A stretch of 12,365 nucleotides of DNA from RGIG3009 sp045541305 (lineage in GTDB: Bacteria > Bacillota > Clostridia > Oscillospirales > Acutalibacteraceae), in the NCBI GenBank assembly GCA_045541305.1, contig JAZQIV010000162.1, positions 1-12,365 of the forward strand, given 5' to 3'. Shown here piece after piece: positions 1-6,530 of this stretch. The translations under genes were made by a program, and so were the position numbers. The notes beneath the pieces were generated by a model. That model was not told where the DNA came from and did no database searches. It saw only the letters and a program-made list of their open reading frames with translations. The first letter of the stretch is position 1. Each line of letters opens with the position of its first letter.

Positions 1-557
1 TTGCTGTTGCCGGGGTCCGAACCGAGCTTATTGAATACGATCAACACGTAGCGTACCGCTTTGGCGCTTGTCAGCGACAACGCCGAGGAAAGACCTTGTG
101 CGGTGGTCTTGAAATGACCGAGCAGGTTGCTTTCACAGATCATGGCATCCACTTCCGCCGCACGGGCCGAAGCCGTGCCCGCGGAGTTCGCTGTGAACGA
201 GGCGGTTCCGTACACCGAGAAATCGTATACGCAGTAGCCAAGCGTGTTGACGTACAAATTCACGTCGCTTAACCGATACGTATCGCCCAGATCAAACCAG
301 TAACCCACGCGCCGAGCGGCGGCACCGGCGGCACCGCCGTCGCCGTCGTACACATAACCGTAGCCGTATTCGTTGGCATAGGATTTGGTGGCTTTATCGT
401 TATCTGCCAAGGTTTTCGGGAAATAGTCATTACTAAACCACGGAGACGTGGAGCTGCCATACACATACGTGTCATCCCAGATCATGCTGTCGGGATTGCC
501 GATCATGAACGTATCGAAATCCTCTTTATACGTGGTGGACATATTTTGCAGCAGATT
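1..557 (-). repeat. Tandem 666-bp repeat, copy 2 (truncated by window edge)
   Basis: The second copy of the 222-residue unit starts at NLLQNMS and continues past base 1. About 109 bases of this copy lie outside the window. More copies may follow. It is nearly identical to copy 1 except for one short patch at about 391-432, where copy 1 reads PQNLFNGDKT and copy 2 reads PKTLADNDKA. Confidence 0.93.
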
Positions 558-1721
558 TTCGGGCTTGGTACCGAAGATCTCAATTTCGGTCACGCAGATG
601 CCGCCGTTATTAAGCGACGAGGCACCGGGCAGGTGATTGGCACCGTACGAACCGGCGTTGGCGGCGTTGCTGTTGCCGGGGTCCGAACCGAGCTTATTGA
701 ATACGATCAACACGTAGCGTACCGCTTTGGAGCTTGTCAGCGACAACGCCGAGGAAAGACCTTGTGCGGTGGTCTTGAAATGACCGAGCAGGTTGCTTTC
801 ACAGATCATGGCATCCACTTCCGCCGCACGGGCCGAAGCTGTGCCGGCGGAGTTCGCTGTGAACGAGGCGGTTCCGTACACCGAGAAATCGTATACGCAG
901 TAGCCAAGCGTGTTGACGTACAAATTCACGTCGCTTAACCGATACGTATCGCCCAGGTCAAACCAGTAACCCACGCGCCGAGCGGCGGCACCGGCGGCAC
1001 CGCCGTCGCCGTCGTACACGTAACCGTAGCCGTATTCGTCGGCATAGGATTTGGTGGTTTTATCGCCATTAAACAGATTTTGCGGGAAGTAGTTGCTGCT
1101 AAACCACGGAGACGTGGAGCTGCCGTACACATACGTATCATTCCAGATCATGCTGTCGGGATTGCCGATCATGAACGTGTCAAAATCCTCTTTGTAGGCG
1201 GTGGAGATATTTTGGAGCAGGTTGGTTGCCGTGGGTGTGGTGCTCCCAATCGTGATAAGACCGGAGCCGCCTGCCAACTGATTTTTGGTGATGGCGTCCA
1301 CTTTGTACGAGTTATTGAACGATACCACCACTTCCGACGTGCCGCTTTCGGCGGTGTCTTTGATGCGGAATGTGAGCTGTGCAATGACACCGTTTTGCGT
1401 GTTATCGATTTTTGTGGTATAGTCCATCCACGCGATGGTATAAGGCGAGGTATACGTGGTGTCCAGCGGCGGATTGCCGCCGAGCAAATGCGTATCGGTA
1501 ACGCCTGTCAATTCCAATACCGAGGAATCGAAGGCTACCGTTATACTTAATGTGACCAAGCCGGGGTTGTCGGCAATGGCAATATCAACCGAAACGGTGT
1601 CACCGGGATTGCCGCTGACCGACGTAACGGTTAATTCACCGGCCGTTGTGGCCAACGATACCATGCTGAGTGCCGAACATAGTAAAGCCAATATTGAGAG
1701 AACGCACAATACTTTTTTCAT
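1..1721 (-). CDS. Exported cohesin-like protein with tandem discoidin-like repeats (partial, 3' end outside window)
   Basis: The frame is open from the ATG at 1721 to the window edge (573 complete codons). Residues 1-24 form a Sec signal peptide (MKK, hydrophobic core, cleavage near SLA-TTA). Residues about 28-159 resemble a cohesin: a start near LTVTSVSGNPGDTVSVDI, then FDSSVLEL, IAWMDY, and NGVIAQLTFRI before a final beta strand. Repeats of 222 residues follow, copy 1 at 167-388 and copy 2 from 389 on. They look like F5/8 type C (discoidin) jelly rolls: YWFDLGDTYRLSDVNLYVN early, VRYVLIVF in the middle, VTEIEIFGT at the end. An AAGAGGGG ribosome site lies 8 nt before the ATG, and the gene starts 17 nt after the upstream stop, so it is probably co-transcribed with the dockerin gene. 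Inferred role: surface or scaffold protein that could bind the dockerin of its neighbour. The cohesin call rests on motif pattern only; an adhesion-type Ig-like domain is the alternative. Cell anchoring cannot be judged because the C-terminus is missing. Confidence 0.82.
   Translation of the reverse strand, partial: MKKVLCVLSILALLCSALSMVSLATTAGELTVTSVSGNPGDTVSVDIAIADNPGLVTLSITVAFDSSVLELTGVTDTHLLGGNPPLDTTYTSPYTIAWMDYTTKIDNTQNGVIAQLTFRIKDTAESGTSEVVVSFNNSYKVDAITKNQLAGGSGLITIGSTTPTATNLLQNISTAYKEDFDTFMIGNPDSMIWNDTYVYGSSTSPWFSSNYFPQNLFNGDKTTKSYADEYGYGYVYDGDGGAAGAAARRVGYWFDLGDTYRLSDVNLYVNTLGYCVYDFSVYGTASFTANSAGTASARAAEVDAMICESNLLGHFKTTAQGLSSALSLTSSKAVRYVLIVFNKLGSDPGNSNAANAGSYGANHLPGASSLNNGGICVTEIEIFGTKPENLLQNMSTTYKEDFDTFMIGNPDSMIWDDTYVYGSSTSPWFSNDYFPKTLADNDKATKSYANEYGYGYVYDGDGGAAGAAARRVGYWFDLGDTYRLSDVNLYVNTLGYCVYDFSVYGTASFTANSAGTASARAAEVDAMICESNLLGHFKTTAQGLSSALSLTSAKAVRYVLIVFNKLGSDPGNS
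558..1223 (-). repeat. Tandem 666-bp repeat, copy 1 (222 residues)
   Basis: This is the first full copy of an in-frame tandem repeat inside the cohesin-protein gene. It begins at the codons for NLLQNIS and ends at IEIFGTKPE. Copy 2 follows directly with a constant 666-bp offset and no indels in the visible part. By hand comparison, bases 668-1056 of this copy differ from copy 2 at about six positions, while 1057-1098 differ at about sixteen of 42. The coded unit is a discoidin-like jelly roll with three cysteines (in GYCVY, MICES and GICVTE). Confidence 0.95.
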
Positions 1722-1729
1722 GTGATTTT

Positions 1730-1737
1730 CCCCTCTT
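1730..1737 (-). promoter_or_regulatory. Ribosome binding site of the cohesin gene
   Basis: On the minus strand this reads AAGAGGGG, 8 nt before the ATG at 1721 and just inside the 17-nt gap after the TAA of the preceding gene. No promoter-like sequence fits in the gap, which supports co-transcription. Confidence 0.7.
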
Positions 1738-1738
1738 C

Positions 1739-4700
1739 TTAAGAAATGTTATCGGAAAGGGTAATATCCCATCCGTTTAGGTAACGCAGTAAGAGCAGAC
1801 CGTCGGCGGTATCCACCGTACCGTCACCGTTGACATCCATCGCTTCCGGTTGCGGGATGGTAACATCCCAATCATTTAAATACCGCAACAAAAGCAGACC
1901 GTCGGCAGTATCGATCGTACCGTCATTGTTCACATCGCCGCGCGTAAAGGGTGGTTCTTCGCTTGAACCGTACACCTCAAATTCGGTGATGCCGGCCCAT
2001 GTCATGCTTTCATCCGCTTTTACCAGCTCTGTCAGCTTGACGTAGGACGTAACGACCGGATCAAACGTGATGGTTTGTTTGTCCAAGGTGGCATCGAACG
2101 TGATGGCTTGTGTGGAGCCGTCGGAAAATTCCAAGGTGGCGCTTTTATAAAGCGTGTGGCCCGAGGATTGATCGCTGCGTAGGTATACGGCGATTTCGTT
2201 AACCGAGATGGCGTGGCCGAAGTCGATCATCATCCAATGCTCGCCGGTAGCGGAGGGGCCCCACGATTGGTAGGGCCAGGCGTTATGACTTTCGTTCTGC
2301 GTGACACCGTCAATCGTGTTGCGCGGAGCAAACATCGCGTTGGTGGCGTGCCAATCGCTGGCAGAGGCATGCGGGTAAGCGCCTTCGGCTGTGTCGGTGT
2401 CATACGGGTTAAAGGCCAAATTGCGCCGCCATGACAATTCGGCCTTGTCCACCACACGGACCTTCACGGTGTTGGTGGTGGAGGAGGAGAAGGTGGGCTC
2501 CATTGCCGCCGTCATAACAGAGGCGGATGGCACGGTGTATGTATACGTACCGGATGGCACGTACAGGATGGCTTCGCCCATCTTGTCGTTCAAGGTGATG
2601 CCGAGATAATTTTCGCCTGTCGGCAACGTGACTGTGACAGTATCTCCGGCCGTATACGCCTGGGGAACGGTTAGCGTAGCCGAGCCGTTTTGCGAAACGG
2701 TGGGGTCGGCATACGTAGTGGAACCGGAGGCGTAGACAACCTGCGGTGCCGGCTTCGGCGCAGATTTATTTTCGGTGCCGTAAACCGCTATTTCGCTTAA
2801 TCCCACAAAATTGTTGGAGGCATCGGCTTTTACCAGGTTGTTGAGTTTTACATAGGTTGTCGTTTTGGGGGCGGCCAAGGTGAAGGTTTGTGCATCCGCG
2901 GTGGGATTGATGGCAATGGATTCGGTGGAACCGTCGGAGAACTCCAACACACCCGATTTCCAATAGGTATCGTGGTTGTCCCCAAAGCAGGCCCGAATTT
3001 TGAGTGCCACTTCATCCACAATGACTTCTCGCCCAAAATCAATCTGCAGCCAACTGTTACCGCTGTCCGCGGTGCTCCAGGAATGGTTCGGATACGCACC
3101 GTACCCTTTATTACCGCTCACACCGTCGATTGCATTACGCGGTTGATCGGACACCGCCGTACCGCTGCCGCCGGCAACCGCGTGCGGATACGCTGTCGTA
3201 TTAGAGGTCGTATCGTACGGGTTGACCGACAGATTATGGCGTTCGGTGAGTTCTTTTTCACCGATAATCCGCGCGGTGATGGTATTAAACGTGTTTTTCG
3301 AGAACGTGGGGGTGTAGGTTTCCGCCAATGTGTGCGACGGAACGGTGAAGGTATAGGTTCCGCTGGGCACGTATACAATGGTTTCGCCCATACGGCTGTT
3401 GAGCGTGAGCCCCAGATAATGTTCGCCGTCGGGGAGGGTTACGGTAAGGGTATCGTTAGCCGTGTACGCAACGGGAATTTCCAAACGTGTTGCGGTAGCA
3501 AACGCATACGCATCGTCATACACCGTGCCAGCGGCCGTTTTGTACGTGATGCCGATCAACGGAGCCTTGTTGCCGGTAGCTCGGGCATCACGCGCCAATT
3601 CATTCAAAGTTGTATAAAAATCGCGTTTGTTTTGGCTTTCTTCAGCCCACCGCATTTGATTGCTTGTCCACAGGTTATTCTCATCATAGGACCCCATGCA
3701 CGGAACGCCCAAATCGATCCAGGCTTCAAAAGCGCGAATCTCGGCTTCCGTGAGGGCCACACCGCTGTGCTTATTCCGCAGCATGGTGATGAGTTTACTC
3801 TTAGCGGAACCGGCGCTGTACGGTTCACGCATTTCGGCATCACCCATGGTGTGAACCCAGTTGAGCAGGGAAGTGGAAGCGGTACGATTGTTGAAATTGG
3901 TGCCGTTACTTCCCGTTAACACCAAGTAAGAAAGCGGGAATGCTTTGCCGACAAAGGCGCTGTTTTCATTGGCTTCCACACCAAAACGGAAGGATTGCAA
4001 GGAAAACTCAGTTCCGGCATACGCTTTGGCCGACAAACCAACGTCAATGCGTTGTCCCCAGTTCCCCAAATTGTCTGCCCGCACCGCGATGACGTTTTTG
4101 CCTTCGCGCAACAAGGCGGTGGTGCTCAATTTGAGATCACGGGTTTCGTATGCCGAGAGGGAGCCGGATGCCGTGAAGATTTGCTCGTTATTCAGATAGA
4201 TAACGGGGCTTTCATCGTAATAGATATTCAAAAACAGTTGCCGACCGGCCAAAGCGGCAATTTGCTGAGCCGTTAATGTGAATTCCTTGCGCAACCAAAT
4301 ATAACTGCCATCGCCGTCCCAGCGGGTATTGGCGGTGCCGAGATCGCCGAACAAGCCTTGGCCGGTTGCCCAAGCACTATCGTCAAACGTATCGGTGTAC
4401 CAGTTATCGGCCGGTGTTTCGTCGATCACATACCGCCATTCCGATTCGATGGGGAAGATAACGGTTTCACTCGTATCGCCGTTGGAATCGGTCGCCGCAG
4501 TGTTTGGTATTTCGTCAATCGAGGATAATCCCGAAATAGCGGCGGTTTGCTTGGAAGCCGTCACGTCGTTGTGGCATTGCACACAACTGTTATCTAAGAT
4601 CGGTTGAATCTCTTCTAAGTAACTGAAACCGGCGGATTCCGTGTAAGGGTCATAATCGGCATCCTGCCAGAAATCCGGTTGCAGTTTTTGTACGCCTTTC

Positions 4701-6514
4701 GCCATGGCCATGGTAACGGTAGACATGGCAGGCGGGACTGTGTTTTTATCTTCGTGGCAACCCACGCAAGAGAATACTTCGCCGGGCATCAAGGTGGACC
4801 AGCTGCGCATGGATTGAATCATGCAACCGTTTTCATCCAACACTTGGAAATACACCGGTGTTTCGGATGGGACACTAAACAGAGCCGAACCGTCCTCTTC
4901 AATGGGGACGATACCGAGCACGCGTTTGATGTCCCACGCGCCGTTACCGATGGATACGGCGCCGTACGCCTGACCGGAGTTTGTGGAATCCACGCGGGTG
5001 TCGGAAACACCGACGTTACCAACGGTGTAGGCGCGATAATCCAACGCTACCACGCGCAAGTATTTTGCGGTGCCGACCGGCACGCCTTTTAACCCTTCGC
5101 CTTCATACACGTTGCCGATGTAATAGGTACCGGTGGAGGAGGTGTAATTGACCATGCTTGCCCGTTCAAACAGTGTGCGCTTGGCAACGGGAACGATCTG
5201 ACTGGCGCCGATCGCGCCGGATGTGCCCACCAGTTCTACGCGATCACCGGCGGTGTTCATGATATAGATTTTAAAAGCGGCAGAGTTACCCCAGCCGGCG
5301 TTACCCCAACCGGTTTTTTCCTCTTCGTACGACGAACCGTTGGCATAACCAATGTCGGCACCCGCCACTAAAAAGGTATCCTTTGTGATCGAGTAGGGGT
5401 ATTTATAGATAAAGCCCCATTGCCCGTAGCGGTCGTGATATTCGTCGTCGGCACTTTGGATGTGGGGTAATTCGTCTTGCTCTTCCTTGCCGACGAGGAA
5501 CGTAATTGTTTCACTTTTCGGAGACGTGGCATTACGGCCTTTGGATGTATCTACAATGCACAGCTTACCCGCCTGATACGTATGGTGGCCGGAGGCAATC
5601 GAAATATATTGATCTGTGGTACCGGCAACCGGACGCGTGTGCAGTAAAGAGGGCGGGAAATTGGTGTTGTTGCCGTACACTTCGGTTTGGTTGGTGCCGT
5701 CCGGGAACATCTGGAAGATAGCTTGCGTGTAAATTTGGGTGCGATCATTATAATCCCAACGGGTGTATAACACGCGGCCATCGTCCGTTAGCGTCGGATA
5801 TGTGGTATGCACCTGATCGTAACCGACACGCACGATGTTTTCGCCGTTCGGTCCGCAACGATACAGATTGGATACAGGCGCATAAAAGCAATCGATGACC
5901 TGCGTCATACGCGTGGAACTGAAAATAATATCGCCGTTCGGCATATATTTCGGTTCGGTATCGGCAACACCGACGCCAAAGGTCAATTGACGGTATTGGT
6001 CGGTCAGCAAATCGTATTCATACAGATGAAAATCATCGGTTTGCTTGGCCTTGCTCCACGAAAACAGAACCTTGGTTCCGTCTTCCGAAACGTCGGGATC
6101 ACGCAGCACCCCGTCGCCGTCACTCAGTAAGACGGTTTCGGTGCGGGTGACTTGTCCGTTTTTGCTTTCCAGTTCTACCAACACCAGCTCCGCGCCGACA
6201 CGGTACGAGATTTCCTCGGGGTTCGGTGAAGAATCAATTTCAATGGCAGAATCGGAAACAGCCTCGGAATAGGCATAGTGTGAGCCACCCAGCTGACGAT
6301 GTCGCACCACCACAAAGGAGGTGTATTGCGCCATCAGTTCATCGAGCAAATCGGATTGTTCCATGGTGGCTGTAGTGGGCGCCTTCGGTGAAGCAGTCAT
6401 CCATGCGGATGTGTTAGCAGAAGCCGCTTCGGTCTGCAGCGAGAAGGAGGACACACCGGACAACAAGCCGATGCATAAAGCGACGGTTAAGACGATCGAC
6501 AAATGTTTTTTCAC
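1739..6514 (-). CDS. Exported di-haem HzsA-related protein with F5/8-type modules and C-terminal dockerin
   Basis: 1591 residues from the GTG at 6514, chosen over an in-frame TTG at 6523 because AAGGAGG abuts that TTG but lies 9 nt before the GTG. Order: Sec signal peptide (about 1-33, ending TEAASA); a PD40/TolB-like beta-propeller (about 125-530, with EDGTKVLFSW and PNGDIIFSSTR); an HzsA-type haem region with FSCVGCHE (haem site 583-587) and LDNSCVQCHN (644-648); a jelly-roll module (about 689-829); the family's conserved end (about 860-950: SYLVLTG, EPYSAGSAKSKLITML, FEAWIDLGVP); two stalk plus F5/8-like units (1009-1247, 1279-1517); a type I dockerin (about 1526-1586). The family includes the hydrazine synthase alpha subunit, but most relatives have no known reaction and no synthase partner subunits are visible here. 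Inferred role: extracytoplasmic di-haem redox protein docked on a cohesin. It starts 14 nt after the upstream stop and is followed 17 nt later by the cohesin gene. Confidence 0.9.
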   Translation of the reverse strand: MKKHLSIVLTVALCIGLLSGVSSFSLQTEAASANTSAWMTASPKAPTTATMEQSDLLDELMAQYTSFVVVRHRQLGGSHYAYSEAVSDSAIEIDSSPNPEEISYRVGAELVLVELESKNGQVTRTETVLLSDGDGVLRDPDVSEDGTKVLFSWSKAKQTDDFHLYEYDLLTDQYRQLTFGVGVADTEPKYMPNGDIIFSSTRMTQVIDCFYAPVSNLYRCGPNGENIVRVGYDQVHTTYPTLTDDGRVLYTRWDYNDRTQIYTQAIFQMFPDGTNQTEVYGNNTNFPPSLLHTRPVAGTTDQYISIASGHHTYQAGKLCIVDTSKGRNATSPKSETITFLVGKEEQDELPHIQSADDEYHDRYGQWGFIYKYPYSITKDTFLVAGADIGYANGSSYEEEKTGWGNAGWGNSAAFKIYIMNTAGDRVELVGTSGAIGASQIVPVAKRTLFERASMVNYTSSTGTYYIGNVYEGEGLKGVPVGTAKYLRVVALDYRAYTVGNVGVSDTRVDSTNSGQAYGAVSIGNGAWDIKRVLGIVPIEEDGSALFSVPSETPVYFQVLDENGCMIQSMRSWSTLMPGEVFSCVGCHEDKNTVPPAMSTVTMAMAKGVQKLQPDFWQDADYDPYTESAGFSYLEEIQPILDNSCVQCHNDVTASKQTAAISGLSSIDEIPNTAATDSNGDTSETVIFPIESEWRYVIDETPADNWYTDTFDDSAWATGQGLFGDLGTANTRWDGDGSYIWLRKEFTLTAQQIAALAGRQLFLNIYYDESPVIYLNNEQIFTASGSLSAYETRDLKLSTTALLREGKNVIAVRADNLGNWGQRIDVGLSAKAYAGTEFSLQSFRFGVEANENSAFVGKAFPLSYLVLTGSNGTNFNNRTASTSLLNWVHTMGDAEMREPYSAGSAKSKLITMLRNKHSGVALTEAEIRAFEAWIDLGVPCMGSYDENNLWTSNQMRWAEESQNKRDFYTTLNELARDARATGNKAPLIGITYKTAAGTVYDDAYAFATATRLEIPVAYTANDTLTVTLPDGEHYLGLTLNSRMGETIVYVPSGTYTFTVPSHTLAETYTPTFSKNTFNTITARIIGEKELTERHNLSVNPYDTTSNTTAYPHAVAGGSGTAVSDQPRNAIDGVSGNKGYGAYPNHSWSTADSGNSWLQIDFGREVIVDEVALKIRACFGDNHDTYWKSGVLEFSDGSTESIAINPTADAQTFTLAAPKTTTYVKLNNLVKADASNNFVGLSEIAVYGTENKSAPKPAPQVVYASGSTTYADPTVSQNGSATLTVPQAYTAGDTVTVTLPTGENYLGITLNDKMGEAILYVPSGTYTYTVPSASVMTAAMEPTFSSSTTNTVKVRVVDKAELSWRRNLAFNPYDTDTAEGAYPHASASDWHATNAMFAPRNTIDGVTQNESHNAWPYQSWGPSATGEHWMMIDFGHAISVNEIAVYLRSDQSSGHTLYKSATLEFSDGSTQAITFDATLDKQTITFDPVVTSYVKLTELVKADESMTWAGITEFEVYGSSEEPPFTRGDVNNDGTIDTADGLLLLRYLNDWDVTIPQPEAMDVNGDGTVDTADGLLLLRYLNGWDITLSDNIS
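1757..1945 (-). other. Type I dockerin domain coding region
   Basis: Codes for the C-terminal dockerin of the HzsA-related protein. Two F-hand calcium repeats start at residues 1527 (DVNNDGTIDTADGLLLLRYL) and 1560 (DVNGDGTVDTADGLLLLRYL). They are identical at 18 of 20 positions. Calcium ligands D, N, D and D fit the pattern DxNxDGxxxxxD. The contact pair before the last Asp is Thr-Ala in both repeats. Such symmetry is known in type I dockerins that bind a cohesin in two orientations. Confidence 0.95.
1964..2680 (-). repeat. Stalk plus F5/8-type unit, copy B, in the HzsA-related gene
   Basis: Codes for residues 1279-1517 and mirrors copy A: YTAGDTVTVTLPTGENYLG, YVPSGTYTYTVPS, NLAFNPYD, AYPHA, RNTIDGV, WMMIDFGHAI, LEFSDGST, GITEFEVYGS. 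The copies are clearly diverged, unlike the almost identical repeats in the next gene, so this duplication is older. A SEEPP linker joins it to the dockerin. Confidence 0.85.
2774..3490 (-). repeat. Stalk plus F5/8-type unit, copy A, in the HzsA-related gene
   Basis: Codes for residues 1009-1247: a small beta domain (YTANDTLTVTLPDGEHYLG, YVPSGTYTFTVPS), then a discoidin-like domain (NLSVNPYD, AYPHA, RNAIDGV, WLQIDFGREV, LEFSDGST, GLSEIAVYGT). Copy B has the same order 270 residues later. The pattern is shared with carbohydrate-binding F5/8-type domains seen in secreted clostridial enzymes; the ligand is unknown. Confidence 0.85.
4571..4585 (-). other. c-type haem attachment site 2 of the HzsA-related protein (CVQCH)
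   Basis: Codes for CVQCH at residues 644-648 in the context IQPILDNSCVQCHND, typical of the second, cytochrome-like haem segment in HzsA-related and Planctomycete-type cytochromes. The jelly-roll insertion begins about 45 residues later. Confidence 0.88.
4754..4768 (-). other. c-type haem attachment site 1 of the HzsA-related protein (CVGCH)
   Basis: Codes for CVGCH at residues 583-587, preceded by PGEVFS and followed by EDKN. The run from VPSETPVYFQVLDENG through QSMRSW to PGE..SCVGCHE is the family signature around the first haem. The two cysteines would form thioethers to haem c and the histidine would be the proximal ligand. Attachment must occur outside the cell after Sec export. Confidence 0.88.
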
Positions 6515-6523
6515 GGTAGCCAA

Positions 6524-6530
6524 CCTCCTT
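6524..6530 (-). promoter_or_regulatory. Ribosome binding site that fixes the HzsA-related start
   Basis: A consensus AAGGAGG on the minus strand overlaps the TAA stop of the upstream gene (6529-6531). It directly abuts the TTG at 6523 but is 9 nt from the GTG at 6514, so the GTG is the sensible start. The overlap suggests translational coupling with the upstream gene. Confidence 0.85.

Noticed and set aside
1..1223. The repeats as a CRISPR array or mobile element.
   Set aside because: Units are 666 bp, in frame and protein-coding, with no spacers, terminal inverted repeats or transposase.
546..1550. Plus-strand frames of 130 and 156 residues in the left part of the window.
   Set aside because: They are antisense to the cohesin-like gene, which is open to the edge with a signal peptide and repeats. 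The plus frames partly repeat only because the underlying DNA repeats.
2888..3919. 343-residue open frame on the plus strand.
   Set aside because: It lies wholly antisense to the well-supported HzsA-related gene, has no ribosome site or recognisable domain, and its sequence looks like a by-product of the codon pattern opposite.
1739..6514. A true hydrazine synthase and anammox metabolism.
   Set aside because: Only an alpha-like module is present, no beta or gamma subunit is visible, and the dockerin and clostridial setting do not fit anammox. The family is much wider than the enzyme.
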